The notes under the pieces were generated by a model that saw nothing but the letters and a program-made list of their open reading frames with translations, was not told where the DNA came from and did not search any database. The position numbers were made by a program, and so were the translations under genes. A DNA stretch of 64,000 nt from Pseudomonas mosselii (GTDB lineage: Bacteria; Pseudomonadota; Gammaproteobacteria; Pseudomonadales; Pseudomonadaceae), in assembly GCF_019823065.1 (NCBI RefSeq), contig NZ_CP081966.1, positions 3,379,501 through 3,443,500 on the forward strand, written 5' to 3'. Below, in pieces: positions 20,401 to 29,080 of this stretch (positions are counted from its first letter, which is position 1; every line of letters starts with the position of its first letter).

Positions 20401-20739
20401 TTCGACCTGGCCGAACTGCGCCACCTCACCCAGGACGACACTCAGTTGACCCGGCGCCTGCTGGAACAACTGGCGCAAAGCAGTGCCGAGGACCTGCAGG
20501 CATTGCATGCGCTCGGCGCAGATCCGTCACCCGAGGCCCTGGTGCCCGTTGTCCATCGGGTCAAAGGTGGCGCGAAAATGCTCAAGGTCAGAGGTGTCAG
20601 ACAGGACTGCGAAGCCTTGGAGCAAGCCATCGCCCTAGGCCTGCCCGTGGATCAATTACTCGCCCGGTTGCGGGCGAGCCTGCAAGGCCTGGAGCTGGAG
20701 CTTCGCCAGAGCCTCAGTGCAATTGAAGGGTCGAACTGA
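17461..20739 (+). CDS. BvgS/EvgS-like hybrid sensor histidine kinase with two periplasmic solute-binding domains
   Basis: 1092 residues. After a signal sequence come two tandem SBP_bac_3 (Venus-flytrap) domains (about 50-280 and 290-520), one membrane helix (about 534-556) and a short coiled linker. The H-box [18 protein letters not shown] (His about 607), a HATPase domain with NLLSNAIKF and DSGVGIS, a receiver (about 846-970; phospho-Asp in [13 protein letters not shown]) and an HPt domain (His in VHRVKGGAK, about 1031) complete a full His-Asp-His-Asp relay. There is no PAS domain between membrane and kinase, unlike BvgS. The ligand is unknown; periplasmic amino acids or acids are typical. 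Its last 26 bp overlap the convergent PAS-MCP gene. Confidence 0.88.
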   Translation: MTKGASLCLLLVALLSPSALSEVHSEPRHLLARALSAAPPLALAATDRQWLNQRKRLVLGSSRPDYPPFDINISQADYEGLSADYAGLIGEQLGLPIEVRRYASRAQALDALRAGEIDLLGSSNAFEANDADLTLSLPYADDLPVIVSRQNRSLRVEDKLEGLRLAMVDHYLPIRTVQQLYPHAQLSLYRSTLAGVTAVALGQADVYLGDAISADYVIAKGFQERVKVDHFVQMPASTFAFALARDNPRLLQLVDLALGRISDSERLNILRRWTGGSTSFLLDRRLDALTHEEREWIARHRQVKVMINTTLAPLSFTDAQQQARGIALDLLERIGLRTGLQFQIVESESFEDMVEQVAQGKVDMIGAIGYGVHRAQRLRYTRPYMISPRVLVTRQNAPPLDTKQPLQGLRVALLRGSPLLDDLERQVVGLRTVEVENPLQLMEAVANGDADVAINSHVNAAYFINQAFSGRLKIAGLLGDEPALATFAVSPALPQLQAILDKALLSIPPDELEQLVNRWRTNAVASDSPWRNYRTLALQVLVLATLLLAGVVFWNSYLRKLIQQRSEAQRALQEQLTLSRGLLEQLRQAKDDAEQASRAKSTFLAVMSHEIRTPMNAVIGLLEMALEDSRHGHSDRQALEAAHDSAIGLLELIGDVLDISRIEAGHMTLQPVATDLVEIVRTTLRVFEGNARLKGLNLRAVLPDTCAWALADPLRLKQVLSNLLSNAIKFTDQGQVDVSLVVTPLDGDLQHVTLQIKDSGVGISSSDQTRLFTTFSQVDGRQARQGAGLGLVISRELCELMGGELRLHSIEGLGTQVDVHLTLPAAEPATRESLDRASIETGSGPLRVLVVDDYPANLLLLDKQLRSLGHQVTLADHGKTALALWQVGRFDVVITDCSMPVMDGHTLARSIRAEEREARSPACRIIGVTANAQAEERQRCLDSGMDECLFKPIGLQALRACLPLATTLPEQVDMMPRPSGFDLAELRHLTQDDTQLTRRLLEQLAQSSAEDLQALHALGADPSPEALVPVVHRVKGGAKMLKVRGVRQDCEALEQAIALGLPVDQLLARLRASLQGLELELRQSLSAIEGSN

Positions 20740-22033
20740 TCTGACTGATGGCGTCCACCACGTGCCGTGATCCCTGCTGGATCTCCATGATCACCGTGCC
20801 GGCCTCGTTGGCCAGCTCCACGCCCAACCCCGTGCGGGTCAGGCTCGACTGCATGCTGGCCACCGCGGTCAGTGACAGGTCGTGATTCTGCCGCACCACC
20901 TCGACGATCTCCAGGGTCGCCTTACTGGTGCGCGCCGCCAGGTTGCGTACTTCGTCGGCGACCACGGCGAAGCCTCGGCCATGCTCGCCGGCCCGGGCCG
21001 CCTCGATAGCGGCGTTGAGCGCCAGCAGGTTGGTCTGGTCGGCGATGCCGCGGATGGTGAGGACGATCTGCCCGATCACCTCGGACTGCTTGCTCACCGC
21101 ATCGATGGTACGGGCGGCGTCGTTCAACTCGGAGGAAATCTGCTCGATCACCTCCACCGCCTGCTGCACCACCTGGGTGCCCTTGCGCGCGCAGGCGTCG
21201 GTCTGCATCGAACTGGCATGGGCAGCATCGGCGGCGGTCTGCTGGGTGCTGATCTGCCGGGTGATGTCGCTGGCGAACTTCACCACCTTGTACAACCGGC
21301 CCTTGTTGTCGAAGATCGGGTTGTAGGACGCCTCCAGGTACACGGTCTGGCCCTGCTTGTTGATGCGTTCGAAGCGGTGCGAGTGGTACTCGCCGCGGTT
21401 GAGCGAGGCCCAGAAGTCGCGGTACTCGGCCGACTCGCGCTCATGGGGCAGGCAGAACAGCCCATGGTGGCGCCCGACTACTTCCTCCAGGCGATAGCCC
21501 ATGGTATCGAGGAAATTCTGGTTGGCCTTGATTACCCGCCCGGCCGGGGTGAACTCGATTACCGCCATGGAGCGGCCGATGGCCTTGAGCAGGCTTTCGC
21601 TCTCATGCTCCTCGATCACATGGCGGGTGATGTCGGAGGCCACCTTGATCACGCTGGTGACCTGCTGGCGCTCGTCGATCACCGGCATGTAGCTCGCCTC
21701 CAGCCATACTTCGCGGCCCGCCTTGTCCAGGCGCTCGAAGGTACCGCTGATGGCCTTGCCCTGACCCAGCTCACGCCAGAGTTGCTGATACTCGGCACTC
21801 TTGGCGTAGGTCGGGTCACAGAAGATCCGGTGGTGCTTGCCACGTATCTCATCGGCACTGTAGCCCATGGTCTTGCAGAAGTGCTCGTTCGCTTCGAGGA
21901 TCGTGCCATCCGGCGCGAACTCGATCATCGCCATGGAACGGCTGATCGCCGCCAGCTTCGCCTCCATGCCCGCCAGGGCTTGCCGGGCGCGCTGGATTTC
22001 GACCAGATCGGACTTGCGATGGTATTCGAACAT
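20714..22033 (-). CDS. BdlA/Aer-like cytoplasmic PAS-PAS methyl-accepting chemotaxis protein
   Basis: 439 residues from the ATG at 22033, which has an AGGAG site; an in-frame start 57 bp upstream is weaker. Two PAS domains (about 27-130 and 150-255) share the blocks [11 protein letters not shown] / [11 protein letters not shown] and GRHHGLFC. A short MCP signalling domain follows, with the hairpin tip [31 protein letters not shown]. No membrane segment is present. The layout matches BdlA, a P. aeruginosa biofilm-dispersal receptor, and related Aer-like redox sensors. The terminal methylation helices are short. The identity as true BdlA is inference. Confidence 0.8.
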   Translation of the reverse strand: MFEYHRKSDLVEIQRARQALAGMEAKLAAISRSMAMIEFAPDGTILEANEHFCKTMGYSADEIRGKHHRIFCDPTYAKSAEYQQLWRELGQGKAISGTFERLDKAGREVWLEASYMPVIDERQQVTSVIKVASDITRHVIEEHESESLLKAIGRSMAVIEFTPAGRVIKANQNFLDTMGYRLEEVVGRHHGLFCLPHERESAEYRDFWASLNRGEYHSHRFERINKQGQTVYLEASYNPIFDNKGRLYKVVKFASDITRQISTQQTAADAAHASSMQTDACARKGTQVVQQAVEVIEQISSELNDAARTIDAVSKQSEVIGQIVLTIRGIADQTNLLALNAAIEAARAGEHGRGFAVVADEVRNLAARTSKATLEIVEVVRQNHDLSLTAVASMQSSLTRTGLGVELANEAGTVIMEIQQGSRHVVDAISQISSTLQLH

Positions 22034-22156
22034 GGGCCGGGGCTCCTGTATCCACGGGATGTCCTGAGCATAGATCGGCCCAAGCACCATGCAAGCGATC
22101 TGATATCACTTTTGGATTATGCATTTGTACCGTCTGTCTGCCCGATGCCTCAACGC

Positions 22157-22405
22157 CTACCAGTCGAGCCCAGGCGACCTCCTCCGGCGGAGCCATGCGT
22201 CCAAGCGAAGTGTCTTGCCATAGTGATTCAGCGCGGCCTTGAGCCAGGGCAGCGCCGCCGTCACCATACCGACCGTGCCCAGCAGGTCGGTTTCGAAGGC
22301 CTGGCGCCATAGCGGCACAACGCCTGCAGGCGCCGGTGATGCGGCGCATGGCGACACGGGCAATGCGCTTGCTGTTCGACCTGGTGACGTGCCGACACAC
22401 CACAA
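22157..22405 (-). pseudogene. Possible remnant of a short-chain dehydrogenase
   Basis: The intergenic space 22034-22516 holds no intact gene. The minus strand encodes a stretch FETDLLGTVGMVTAALPWLKAAL that looks like the central SDR helix preceding the catalytic strand. In another minus-strand frame of the same interval lies GRMAPPEEVA, which resembles the late SDR motif. The two are in different frames and too close together, and no Rossmann motif or catalytic YxxxK is found. A decayed, internally deleted SDR gene would explain this; chance similarity is the alternative. Confidence 0.35.
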
Positions 22406-22516
22406 GGCTCAGCGATCTCCGGTTGAAAGTCTGCGAACCAATCCACCCGGTGCAGGCGGCCCTTCTATAATCCCCAGGTACCCGCAGCGCGATGCTGCCC
22501 CTTCAGAGGGATACAC

Positions 22517-22903
22517 ATGAAGATCGTGGTCACCAGCATCCTCGTCGACGATCAGGCCAGGGCCCATGCCTTCTACCACCATGTCCTGGGTTTCGAACCC
22601 AAGCACGATATCCCCATGGGCAAGCACCGCTGGCTCACACTCACCTCCCCCAACGACCCCAACGGCGTCGAGCTGCTGCTCGAACCCGACGCCCATCCCG
22701 CGGCAAAAATCTACAAGGCCGCGCTCAAGCAGGACGACATTCCCGCCACCTCCTTCGGCGTGCGCGATATCCAGGCCGAGTATGAGCGGCTGTGCAAGGC
22801 CGGCGTGCAGTTCACCCAGCCGCCCACGGCCATGGGCCCGGTCACCGTGGCCGTGTTCGACGACACCTGCGGCAACCTGATCCAGATCGCCCAGCGGCAT
22901 TAG
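22517..22903 (+). CDS. VOC (glyoxalase/dioxygenase-fold) family protein
   Basis: 128 residues, a single vicinal-oxygen-chelate domain built from two beta-alpha-beta-beta-beta units. Marks are KIVVTSILVDDQARAHAFYHHVLGF at the N-terminus, GVELLLEPD in the first half, and the end VAVFDDTCGNLIQIAQ with the Asn/Leu-Ile block of this fold. Such proteins bind a metal or small ligand; they include glyoxalase I, resistance proteins and many of unknown substrate. Nothing in the neighbourhood defines the substrate. Confidence 0.82.
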   Translation: MKIVVTSILVDDQARAHAFYHHVLGFEPKHDIPMGKHRWLTLTSPNDPNGVELLLEPDAHPAAKIYKAALKQDDIPATSFGVRDIQAEYERLCKAGVQFTQPPTAMGPVTVAVFDDTCGNLIQIAQRH

Positions 22904-22994
22904 CCGGCAGGCCCGCACCTTATACTCGCGTGGTTTTCCACGTGGACTGCTACATTGCTGAACTAACCCGGCGCAGCCAGAACAAGGACAACCC

Positions 22995-23564
22995 ATGCGC
23001 TTCGAATTCAGCGAAGTACTCAACGACCTGATCGACTATTTCCTGCTCGGCGATATCCAGTTGCTCGAACAGTTCAAGGAAGACCACGACCTGCCCGACG
23101 ACCTCGCCCGCGCCTTCACCCGCGGCGACAGTGGCGACCTGGCGGTGGCGCAGGGGGTAATCCTGCCCCTGGCCGGAATCGACAACCTGCCCTACCGCAT
23201 CCTGTTCACCCTCGACGAGCCCACGCCGGCACTGCTGGAGCCCGGCAGTCGCCTCAAACATCGGCGCGCAGGGTATGTGCTGCGGATCGAGAACCGTGCG
23301 CTGATGCTGTTCACCTGGCGCATCCTGCAGCACTTCACCAACAAGGCCTTGGGCGACCTGCTGGCACGCTACCAGGAGCCGGGGCGACCGATCATCGAGC
23401 TGGATAACGGCTGGTACACGGTGGAAGTACTGGCGGGTGCCGTGGTGCGCGATGGATTGTATGAACCGGCGTTCGAGTTCGTGCTCAAGAAGGCGTATGC
23501 CAAACCGCAGACCTCGGCGGTGGATGTCGGGTACCGGTATACCTTGCGTGGATACTTCGACTGA
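22995..23564 (+). CDS. Conserved hypothetical protein (189 aa)
   Basis: 189 residues with an aacaaggacaaccc leader before the ATG. No signal peptide, membrane helix or cysteine is seen. The N-terminal third is acidic and helical (MRFEFSEVLNDLIDYFLLGD, QFKEDHDLPDD); the C-terminal two thirds are beta-rich and aromatic (GWYTVEVLAGAVV, DVGYRYTLRGYFD). I do not recognise a family. It is convergent with the MFS carrier, from which a strong hairpin separates it. Confidence 0.7.
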   Translation: MRFEFSEVLNDLIDYFLLGDIQLLEQFKEDHDLPDDLARAFTRGDSGDLAVAQGVILPLAGIDNLPYRILFTLDEPTPALLEPGSRLKHRRAGYVLRIENRALMLFTWRILQHFTNKALGDLLARYQEPGRPIIELDNGWYTVEVLAGAVVRDGLYEPAFEFVLKKAYAKPQTSAVDVGYRYTLRGYFD

Positions 23565-23571
23565 CCGACAA

Positions 23572-23599
23572 GCCCGCTCCGCGTATGCGGGGAGCGGGC
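23572..23599. terminator. Bidirectional hairpin between convergent genes
   Basis: 9-bp stem GCCCGCTCC / GGAGCGGGC with a 10-nt loop, lying 8 bp after the 189-residue gene and 11 bp after the stop of the leftward MFS carrier. Symmetric location between two convergent stops supports use as a shared terminator, although no U-tract follows. Confidence 0.55.
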
Positions 23600-23609
23600 C
23601 AGCAGGCAG

Positions 23610-25289
23610 TCAGGTGTGGTTGATGTCGCGATCCTTGGTCTCCGGCAGGAAGAAGATCCCCAGCACCGCCGTCATCACCGCGATCACGATTGGGTACCAC
23701 AGCCCGTAGTAGATATCCCCGGTCGCCGCGACCATGGCGAAAGCCACCGTTGGCAGGAAACCGCCGAACCAGCCGTTACCGATGTGGTACGGCAGCGACA
23801 TGGAGGTGTAGCGGATCCGCGCCGGGAACAGCTCCACCAGCCAGGCGGCGATCGGGCCATAGACCATGGTCACGTAGATCACCAGGATGCTCAGCAGCAG
23901 CAACACCATCGGGTAGTGGATCTTCGCCGGGTCGGCCTTCTCGGGGTAGCCGGCCTCCTTCAGGGCCGCCGTCAGGGTGGCGGTGAAGGCATCGCTTTGG
24001 GTCTTCAGGTCAGCCGCGGCCAGGCTGCTGCCCTCGAAACTCGGAATCACCCGCTCACCGATGCGGATCTGCGCCACGCTGCCGGGCTCGGCCTTCTCGT
24101 TCTCGTACGGGATCGCCCGCTTGGCCAGCAGGCTCTTGGCGATATCGCAGGAGCTGGTGAACCGGGCCTTGCCCACCGGATCGAACTGGAACGCGCACTG
24201 CCCGGGGTCGGCCACCACCACCACCGGGTTCTGCTCCTGGGCGACGAACACGTCCGGGTTGCCGTACTCGGTCAACGCCTTGAAGATCGGGAAGTAGGTC
24301 AGCGCGGCGATGATGCAGCCGGCCATGATGATCTTCTTGCGCCCGATGCGGTCGGACAGACTGCCGAAGACAATGAAGAACGGCGTGCCGATCAGCAGCG
24401 AGCCGGCAATCAGCAGGTTGGCGGTCTGCGGGTCGATCTTCAGGGTCTGCAGCAGGAAGAACAGCGCGTAGAACTGCCCGGTGTACCACACCACCGCCTG
24501 CCCGGCGGTACCGCCGAGCAACGCCATGATCACCACCTTCAGGTTGTCCCAGCGAGCGAACGACTCGGTCAGCGGCGCCTTCGACGCCTTGCCTTCGGCC
24601 TTCATCTTCATGAACACCGGCGACTCGTTGAGCTGCAGGCGGATGTACACCGAAATCGCCAGCAGCAGGATCGACAGCAGGAACGGGATGCGCCAGCCCC
24701 AGGCCTCGAACGCCTCGGTGCCCATGGCAGTGCGGCAGGCCAGGATCACCAGCAGCGACAGGAACAGCCCGAGGGTCGCGGTGGTCTGGATCCACGCGGT
24801 GAAGAAGCCGCGCTTGCCCTTGGGTGCATGTTCCGCCACATAGGTGGCGGCGCCGCCGTACTCGCCGCCCAGCGCCAAGCCCTGCAACAGGCGCAGGGTG
24901 ATGAGGATCACCGGCGCGGCCACGCCGATGGTCGCGTAGCTGGGCAACAGCCCCACCACGGCAGTGGACAGGCCCATGATCACGATGGTGATGAGGAAGG
25001 TGTACTTGCGCCCGATCATGTCGCCCAGGCGGCCGAACACGATGGCGCCGAACGGCCGCACGGCAAAGCCGGCGGCGAAGGCGAGCAAGGCGAAGATGAA
25101 CGAGGTGGTTTCGTTGACCCCGGCGAAGAAGTGCTTGGCGATGATCGCCGCCAGTGATCCGTAGAGGTAGAAGTCGTACCATTCGAACACGGTACCAAGG
25201 GAAGAGGCAAAGATGACTTTGCGCTCCTCCCGGGTGATGCCACGTTGGGGCGCGCTACTGCCCGTGGATGCGCTGTCAAGGACCGCCAT
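23610..25289 (-). CDS. MFS transporter, metabolite:H+ symporter (MHS) type
   Basis: 559 residues from the ATG at 25289 (GGAGG 7 nt upstream); a start 60 bp earlier would add an Arg-rich leader. Twelve hydrophobic segments are visible. The MHS markers are SSLGTVFEWYDFYLYGS near the N-terminus, GRLGDMIGRKY (loop 2-3) and GSLSDRIGRKK (loop 8-9). An unusually long soluble insertion of about 110 residues with two Cys (QCAFQF, SSCDIAK) lies between helices 9 and 10, probably periplasmic. MHS carriers move organic acids, shikimate or osmolytes; the substrate here cannot be read from sequence. The AraC-type regulator diverges from it. Confidence 0.85.
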   Translation of the reverse strand: MAVLDSASTGSSAPQRGITREERKVIFASSLGTVFEWYDFYLYGSLAAIIAKHFFAGVNETTSFIFALLAFAAGFAVRPFGAIVFGRLGDMIGRKYTFLITIVIMGLSTAVVGLLPSYATIGVAAPVILITLRLLQGLALGGEYGGAATYVAEHAPKGKRGFFTAWIQTTATLGLFLSLLVILACRTAMGTEAFEAWGWRIPFLLSILLLAISVYIRLQLNESPVFMKMKAEGKASKAPLTESFARWDNLKVVIMALLGGTAGQAVVWYTGQFYALFFLLQTLKIDPQTANLLIAGSLLIGTPFFIVFGSLSDRIGRKKIIMAGCIIAALTYFPIFKALTEYGNPDVFVAQEQNPVVVVADPGQCAFQFDPVGKARFTSSCDIAKSLLAKRAIPYENEKAEPGSVAQIRIGERVIPSFEGSSLAAADLKTQSDAFTATLTAALKEAGYPEKADPAKIHYPMVLLLLSILVIYVTMVYGPIAAWLVELFPARIRYTSMSLPYHIGNGWFGGFLPTVAFAMVAATGDIYYGLWYPIVIAVMTAVLGIFFLPETKDRDINHT

Positions 25290-25448
25290 GGGTCGCCTCC
25301 GTCTGGTTGGGGTAGACCGGAGTGCTCCAGCAGATCCCAAAGCACGCACCCAGGCCCAAGGGCATTACAGGCTGCGCGAAACACGACGAGGCATCGGCCC
25401 CGAATCGCGGCAAGTCACTTCAAGCATAATCGGCCTTTGAACGATATC

Positions 25449-25462
25449 CACTCGCATGAGTG
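25449..25462. promoter_or_regulatory. Small dyad before the AraC-type gene
   Basis: CACTCGCATGAGTG, a 5-bp inverted repeat with 4-bp centre, 32 bp before the AraC-type start and inside the 200-bp divergent region with the MFS gene. A possible operator; evidence is limited to symmetry and position. Confidence 0.3.
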
Positions 25463-25493
25463 CTTATGGACCAATACGGATAGGAAGCCTGGG

Positions 25494-26180
25494 ATGAACG
25501 AACGACAGGACAGCGCTTGGCGAGGTCGACTCTGGCTGGCCGATGACCACTGCCTGTTGCTCGGCACGCCGGGCCGAACCAGCGTCCACGCCCATTATGC
25601 CCACCAGGTGCTGCTGTCCCTCGAGGGCGAGCTGTACGTAGAAATCGCCGGCGAAAAGCGCTGCGGCCGTTCGCTGGCCATCGAGTCGCTGCAGCCCCAC
25701 GCCATCCCCGAGCGTCAGGCGCCCTGCATCACTCTGTTTGCCGAGCCCCTGGCGTTTACCCTGGAAACCTTGCTCGACGTCTGCCAACAGGCGCCGCGTG
25801 ATATCCCCGGTCTCGCCCAGGCGTTGCGTCAGGCGCCGCGCCGCCCATTGGACCCGCGTCTGGCAAGATCCCTTGCGCGGATCCGGGCGTTGGACGAGCA
25901 GCGTCTGCCAGCCACGGCACTGGCTCAGGAAGCCGCACTGTCGATCAGCCAACTGGAGCGCCTGTTCAGCGGCAGCCTCGGCCTGTCGGTACGACGCCTG
26001 GTGCTGTGGCAGCGTCTGCGCCAAGCCCTGCGCCAGGCGCTGGCCGGTGCCTCCCTGACCGAGGCGGCCATGGCCGCGGGCTTTTCCGACTCGGCGCACC
26101 TCTCCCGCAGCCTGCGTCAGCAGTTCGGTATTCGCGCCAGCGACGCCCTGCGCCACCTGCGTTCAGACGCGCTGATCTAG
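25494..26180 (+). CDS. AraC-family transcriptional regulator
   Basis: 228 residues. The ATG at 25494 follows a GGAAG site. The N-terminal half is a cupin-like sensing domain (HAHYAHQVLLSLEGELYVEI, with the first-strand His pair). The C-terminal 90 residues are a double helix-turn-helix (LAQEAALSISQLERLFSG and AAMAAGFSDSAHLSRSLRQQFG). It diverges from the MHS carrier, so control of that transporter is the natural guess. Its last 18 bp overlap the convergent hydroxylase gene. Confidence 0.82.
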   Translation: MNERQDSAWRGRLWLADDHCLLLGTPGRTSVHAHYAHQVLLSLEGELYVEIAGEKRCGRSLAIESLQPHAIPERQAPCITLFAEPLAFTLETLLDVCQQAPRDIPGLAQALRQAPRRPLDPRLARSLARIRALDEQRLPATALAQEAALSISQLERLFSGSLGLSVRRLVLWQRLRQALRQALAGASLTEAAMAAGFSDSAHLSRSLRQQFGIRASDALRHLRSDALI

Positions 26181-27056
26181 GGCCTGGCGCAGGCCGCGTG
26201 GCAGCGGCGCTGGCGGCTGCGCCGTGGCCGCCGGTCGAAACGGCTCACACAGCTGTGCCAGGTAGGTTTGCGGGTAGTCCGGGCGATCGCCGATACCCAT
26301 GTCGTCATCGGCCAGCCCATAGTCCGGCAGGTGCAGCGCGGTCCCCAGCAGGCGATCCCACAGCGGGAAGAACAGGGCGAAATTGACGTCGCCCAGCCTG
26401 CCGTACTTCAGGTGGTGCAGCCGGTGCACGGGCGCCCAGGCGAACAGATGGCGCAGGCCACCGATGCGCATGTCGACATTGCTGTGCTGCAGCAGCAACT
26501 GCACCGAGATACTGAAAGCCAGCAGCGCCGCGACATCCTGTGGCAAACCCAGCAGCAACAATGGCACCACACCGCCCAGGGCCTCGGCCAACTGGTGCAG
26601 CGGATGCTTCATCAGGCCATTGAAACCGTACAGCCGGGTCACGCTGTGATGCACCGCGTGCAGGCGCCAGAGTAACGCGCTGCGGTGGCTGGCGTAGTGC
26701 ACAAGGGTGATGCCTAGGTCGGCCAGTGGCAGCGCCAGGAGCAATTGCCACATTACCGGCCAGTGGCTGGGCCACAGGCTGCTGGCCGGCAGCCAGCCGG
26801 CAAACAGAGGAATGACGGCGATACTGGCGACATTGAGCGTTTCGTTGACCAGCGCGTGCAGGCCATCGCGTCCGCCCTCCCCGCCGGCCTCGCTCCAGGC
26901 GGGCTTGTAGGGGTACAGCGCTTCGCAGGTGAATGACAGCAAGATGGCAACGCCGAGCAGGGGCAACAGCCAGAGGATGTCGGCACCGAGGTTGATCAGC
27001 CATACGGCGGTGGCGATGAACCCGAGGAAAAAGCATGGGGCATAGAGGATGCGCAT
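26163..27056 (-). CDS. Fatty acid hydroxylase / sterol desaturase superfamily membrane protein
   Basis: 297 residues with about four to five membrane segments. The di-iron histidine clusters of the superfamily are present: HYASHR (HxxxH), HAVHH (HxxHH), HPLHQ, then HRLHHLK near the C-terminus. Members hydroxylate or desaturate lipid-like substrates in the inner membrane. In Pseudomonas such genes are usually annotated as sterol desaturases although no sterol is made, so the substrate is open. The stop overlaps that of the AraC-type gene. Confidence 0.83.
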   Translation of the reverse strand: MRILYAPCFFLGFIATAVWLINLGADILWLLPLLGVAILLSFTCEALYPYKPAWSEAGGEGGRDGLHALVNETLNVASIAVIPLFAGWLPASSLWPSHWPVMWQLLLALPLADLGITLVHYASHRSALLWRLHAVHHSVTRLYGFNGLMKHPLHQLAEALGGVVPLLLLGLPQDVAALLAFSISVQLLLQHSNVDMRIGGLRHLFAWAPVHRLHHLKYGRLGDVNFALFFPLWDRLLGTALHLPDYGLADDDMGIGDRPDYPQTYLAQLCEPFRPAATAQPPAPLPRGLRQALDQRV

Positions 27057-27160
27057 GGAAGGCTCCGAACATGGATGGAGCCCCAGTGTTGCCCGGCAAC
27101 TGAATCAGGCGCTTGAACGAACGGCGCATCCGCTGCCTCAGGCCAGCAGGCAGCCTGCGA

Positions 27161-27970
27161 TCATTCGCCTTTTCGCGTCGCCAACTGACGGCGCATCTCG
27201 TCATTGGCGCCCTGGGCCTGCGCCAGTATCGCTCGCAAGCCCTGCACCTGGGCGTCACGCTGCTGCAGTTGTTCGTCCAGCAACCGGCTCTGGGCCGTTG
27301 CCTGGCGCTGCTCGGCGAGCAGGCGCTCATTGTCGCGGTGCAGGCGGGTGACCTCGTCCTGACGAGCGATGGCCCCCTGTTGCAAGGTCTGCAATTGTCC
27401 CTGCAACTGTCGCACCTGGGTCTCGTTCCGGCGTTGCTCCTGCTGGCGCTGTTCGAGGCTGGCGCGCAGTTGCTCGTCCTTGTCTGCCAAGCGCGCTTGC
27501 AATTCGCCCTGGGACTGGCTCAGACCAGCACTGCGCAGTTGTTCGGTTTGCAGGCTGGCCTGGCAGGAGGCCAGGCGTTCTGACTCGGCGTGCAGCGCAC
27601 CACTCAAGCGCTCCACCTGGCGCAACGCGTTGGCCAGGTCACGCTGAGCCAGTTGCAACTCAGCCTGCATCGCCGCGCAACGGGCCTCTGCGGCGGCCTC
27701 AGCGGCGTCGATGCGCGCCTGTCCTTCTTCCTGCAATTGCGCCGCCAGTCGCTCGACCAATCGCCCCAGGGGCTCACTTAGCGCCGCCGTGCTGCCTAGC
27801 ATTTGCGCCGGCTGGCGATCAAGCTCTTTCAGGTAGCGGTGAATGGTGGTCTTGGACCCGGTATTGCCCAGTTCGATACGTACCGCATCGATACTAGGGT
27901 GTTCACCCCGGGCCATCAGCGCTTGCCGCGCTTGGTAAACAGCTGCCTTGTCGATGCCTATACGCGCCAT
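27161..27970 (-). CDS. KfrA-like DNA-binding coiled-coil protein
   Basis: 269 residues. Residues 1-60 fit the KfrA N-terminal DNA-binding domain (VYQARQALMARGEHPSIDAVRIELG and SKTTIHRYLKEL, a helix-turn-helix). Residues about 65-265 form one long coiled coil rich in Gln, Glu, Ala and Leu. KfrA proteins were described on plasmids as autoregulated repressors forming higher-order structures; chromosomal versions are common in Pseudomonas with unknown role. A repeated ACCATG-type element stands 15 bp before the start, fitting autoregulation. Confidence 0.8.
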   Translation of the reverse strand: MARIGIDKAAVYQARQALMARGEHPSIDAVRIELGNTGSKTTIHRYLKELDRQPAQMLGSTAALSEPLGRLVERLAAQLQEEGQARIDAAEAAAEARCAAMQAELQLAQRDLANALRQVERLSGALHAESERLASCQASLQTEQLRSAGLSQSQGELQARLADKDEQLRASLEQRQQEQRRNETQVRQLQGQLQTLQQGAIARQDEVTRLHRDNERLLAEQRQATAQSRLLDEQLQQRDAQVQGLRAILAQAQGANDEMRRQLATRKGE

Positions 27971-27984
27971 TGCTCACTCCACCG

Positions 27985-28011
27985 TTACATACCATGGAAT
28001 GTACCATGTAA
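27985..28011. promoter_or_regulatory. Repeat/dyad element upstream of the KfrA-like gene, candidate operator
   Basis: The outer parts TTACAT and ATGTAA form an inverted repeat. Within it the 7-mer TACCATG occurs twice in direct orientation 12 bp apart (27990 and 28002). It lies 15-41 bp upstream of the start codon, where a repressor would block transcription or translation. Assignment to KfrA is inferred from position. Confidence 0.5.
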
Positions 28012-28235
28012 TTTCGGTGAATACTGCCTGCTCCACAGTGCCTTTTCAAGCGCGTCGATAGCAATCCGCTTGGATACCCAGCCCTCATAGATGAGATCTA
28101 TCACCTCATCCAGCCTATCGATTTGACCGCGTCAAATTGCCTCAGCTAACGTGCCGCCCGCTTCGCAGCTGCCCCCCTGCTGCCAAACCCCGACCCGCGG
28201 CCTGAGCCACCGTCCTTGCGTTCGAGTTGTTGATA

Positions 28236-29024
28236 ATGTCTGTGAATACCCCCTCCCGGATCACCGAGCTGGTCATAGAAGCCGGCACCCGCAAAGCCCA
28301 TCTGCCCACCCGCGCCACCCTGATCCTCGGATTCCTGGCCGGGGCATTCATTTCCCTGGGCTTCCTGCTGGCAATCCACGTCAGCACCATGATCCCCACG
28401 CCATGGGCCTCGTTCGGCACCCTGCTGGGCGCCGCGGTGTTCCCCATCGGCCTGATCCTGGTGATCCTGGCCGGAGGTGAACTGCTCACCGGCAACATGA
28501 TGAGCCTGCCCCTGGCGATGTTTGCCGGGCGTATCCGCCTGTGGGCGGTCGCGCGCAACTGGGCCCTGGTGACCCTGGCGAACTTGCTGGGCGCGCTGTT
28601 CGTCGCCTATTGCTTCGGTCATCTGCTCGGGCTGACCGAGGGAGCGTACCTGGGCAAGACCCTGGCGGGCGCGACCAGCAAGGTCAGCGCCGACTTCCTT
28701 CATGCCTTCGTCTCCGGCATCGGCTGCAACTGGCTGGTGTGCCTGGCGGTGTGGCTTTCGTACGCCAGCCGTGAAATGAGCGGCAAGATCCTCGGCATCT
28801 GGTTCCCGATCATGGCCTTCGTCGCCATCGGTTTCCAGCACGTGGTGGCCAACATGTTCCTGATCCCGGCGGCAATCTTTGCCGGTTACCTGAGCTGGGG
28901 ACAGTTGCTGGAAAACCTGGCGGCGGTATTCCTGGGCAACGCCGTGGGTGGCGCGATCTTTGTCGGCCTGGCCTACTACGTCTCGTTTGGTGTACCGGCG
29001 CAGGAACAGGGCGCGCTGCAGTAA
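28236..29024 (+). CDS. Formate/nitrite transporter (FNT) family channel
   Basis: 262 residues from the ATG at 28236; an in-frame TTG 9 bp upstream is possible. Six membrane segments with the FNT pattern are visible: LAGAFISLGFLLAI in helix 1, GGELLTGNMM (the omega-loop region), VSGIGCNWLVCLAVWLS in the second half and GFQHVVANMFLIP with the pore-associated His. Such pentameric channels carry formate, nitrite, hydrosulfide or lactate as weak acids. The substrate here is not defined by neighbours. Confidence 0.88.
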   Translation: MSVNTPSRITELVIEAGTRKAHLPTRATLILGFLAGAFISLGFLLAIHVSTMIPTPWASFGTLLGAAVFPIGLILVILAGGELLTGNMMSLPLAMFAGRIRLWAVARNWALVTLANLLGALFVAYCFGHLLGLTEGAYLGKTLAGATSKVSADFLHAFVSGIGCNWLVCLAVWLSYASREMSGKILGIWFPIMAFVAIGFQHVVANMFLIPAAIFAGYLSWGQLLENLAAVFLGNAVGGAIFVGLAYYVSFGVPAQEQGALQ

Positions 29025-29080
29025 CCGACTTCAGCCCTCGCGGCGCCGGCGAAGCGCTGCACGGCCTGGCGACGGATGAC

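Noticed and set aside
20882..22312. A 476-residue plus-strand frame opposite the PAS-MCP gene
   Set aside because: Shadow composition, while the minus strand has two PAS domains and the conserved MCP hairpin.
23616..25157. A 513-residue plus-strand frame opposite the MFS carrier
   Set aside because: His/Gln/Arg-rich shadow of a membrane protein gene; no ribosome site.
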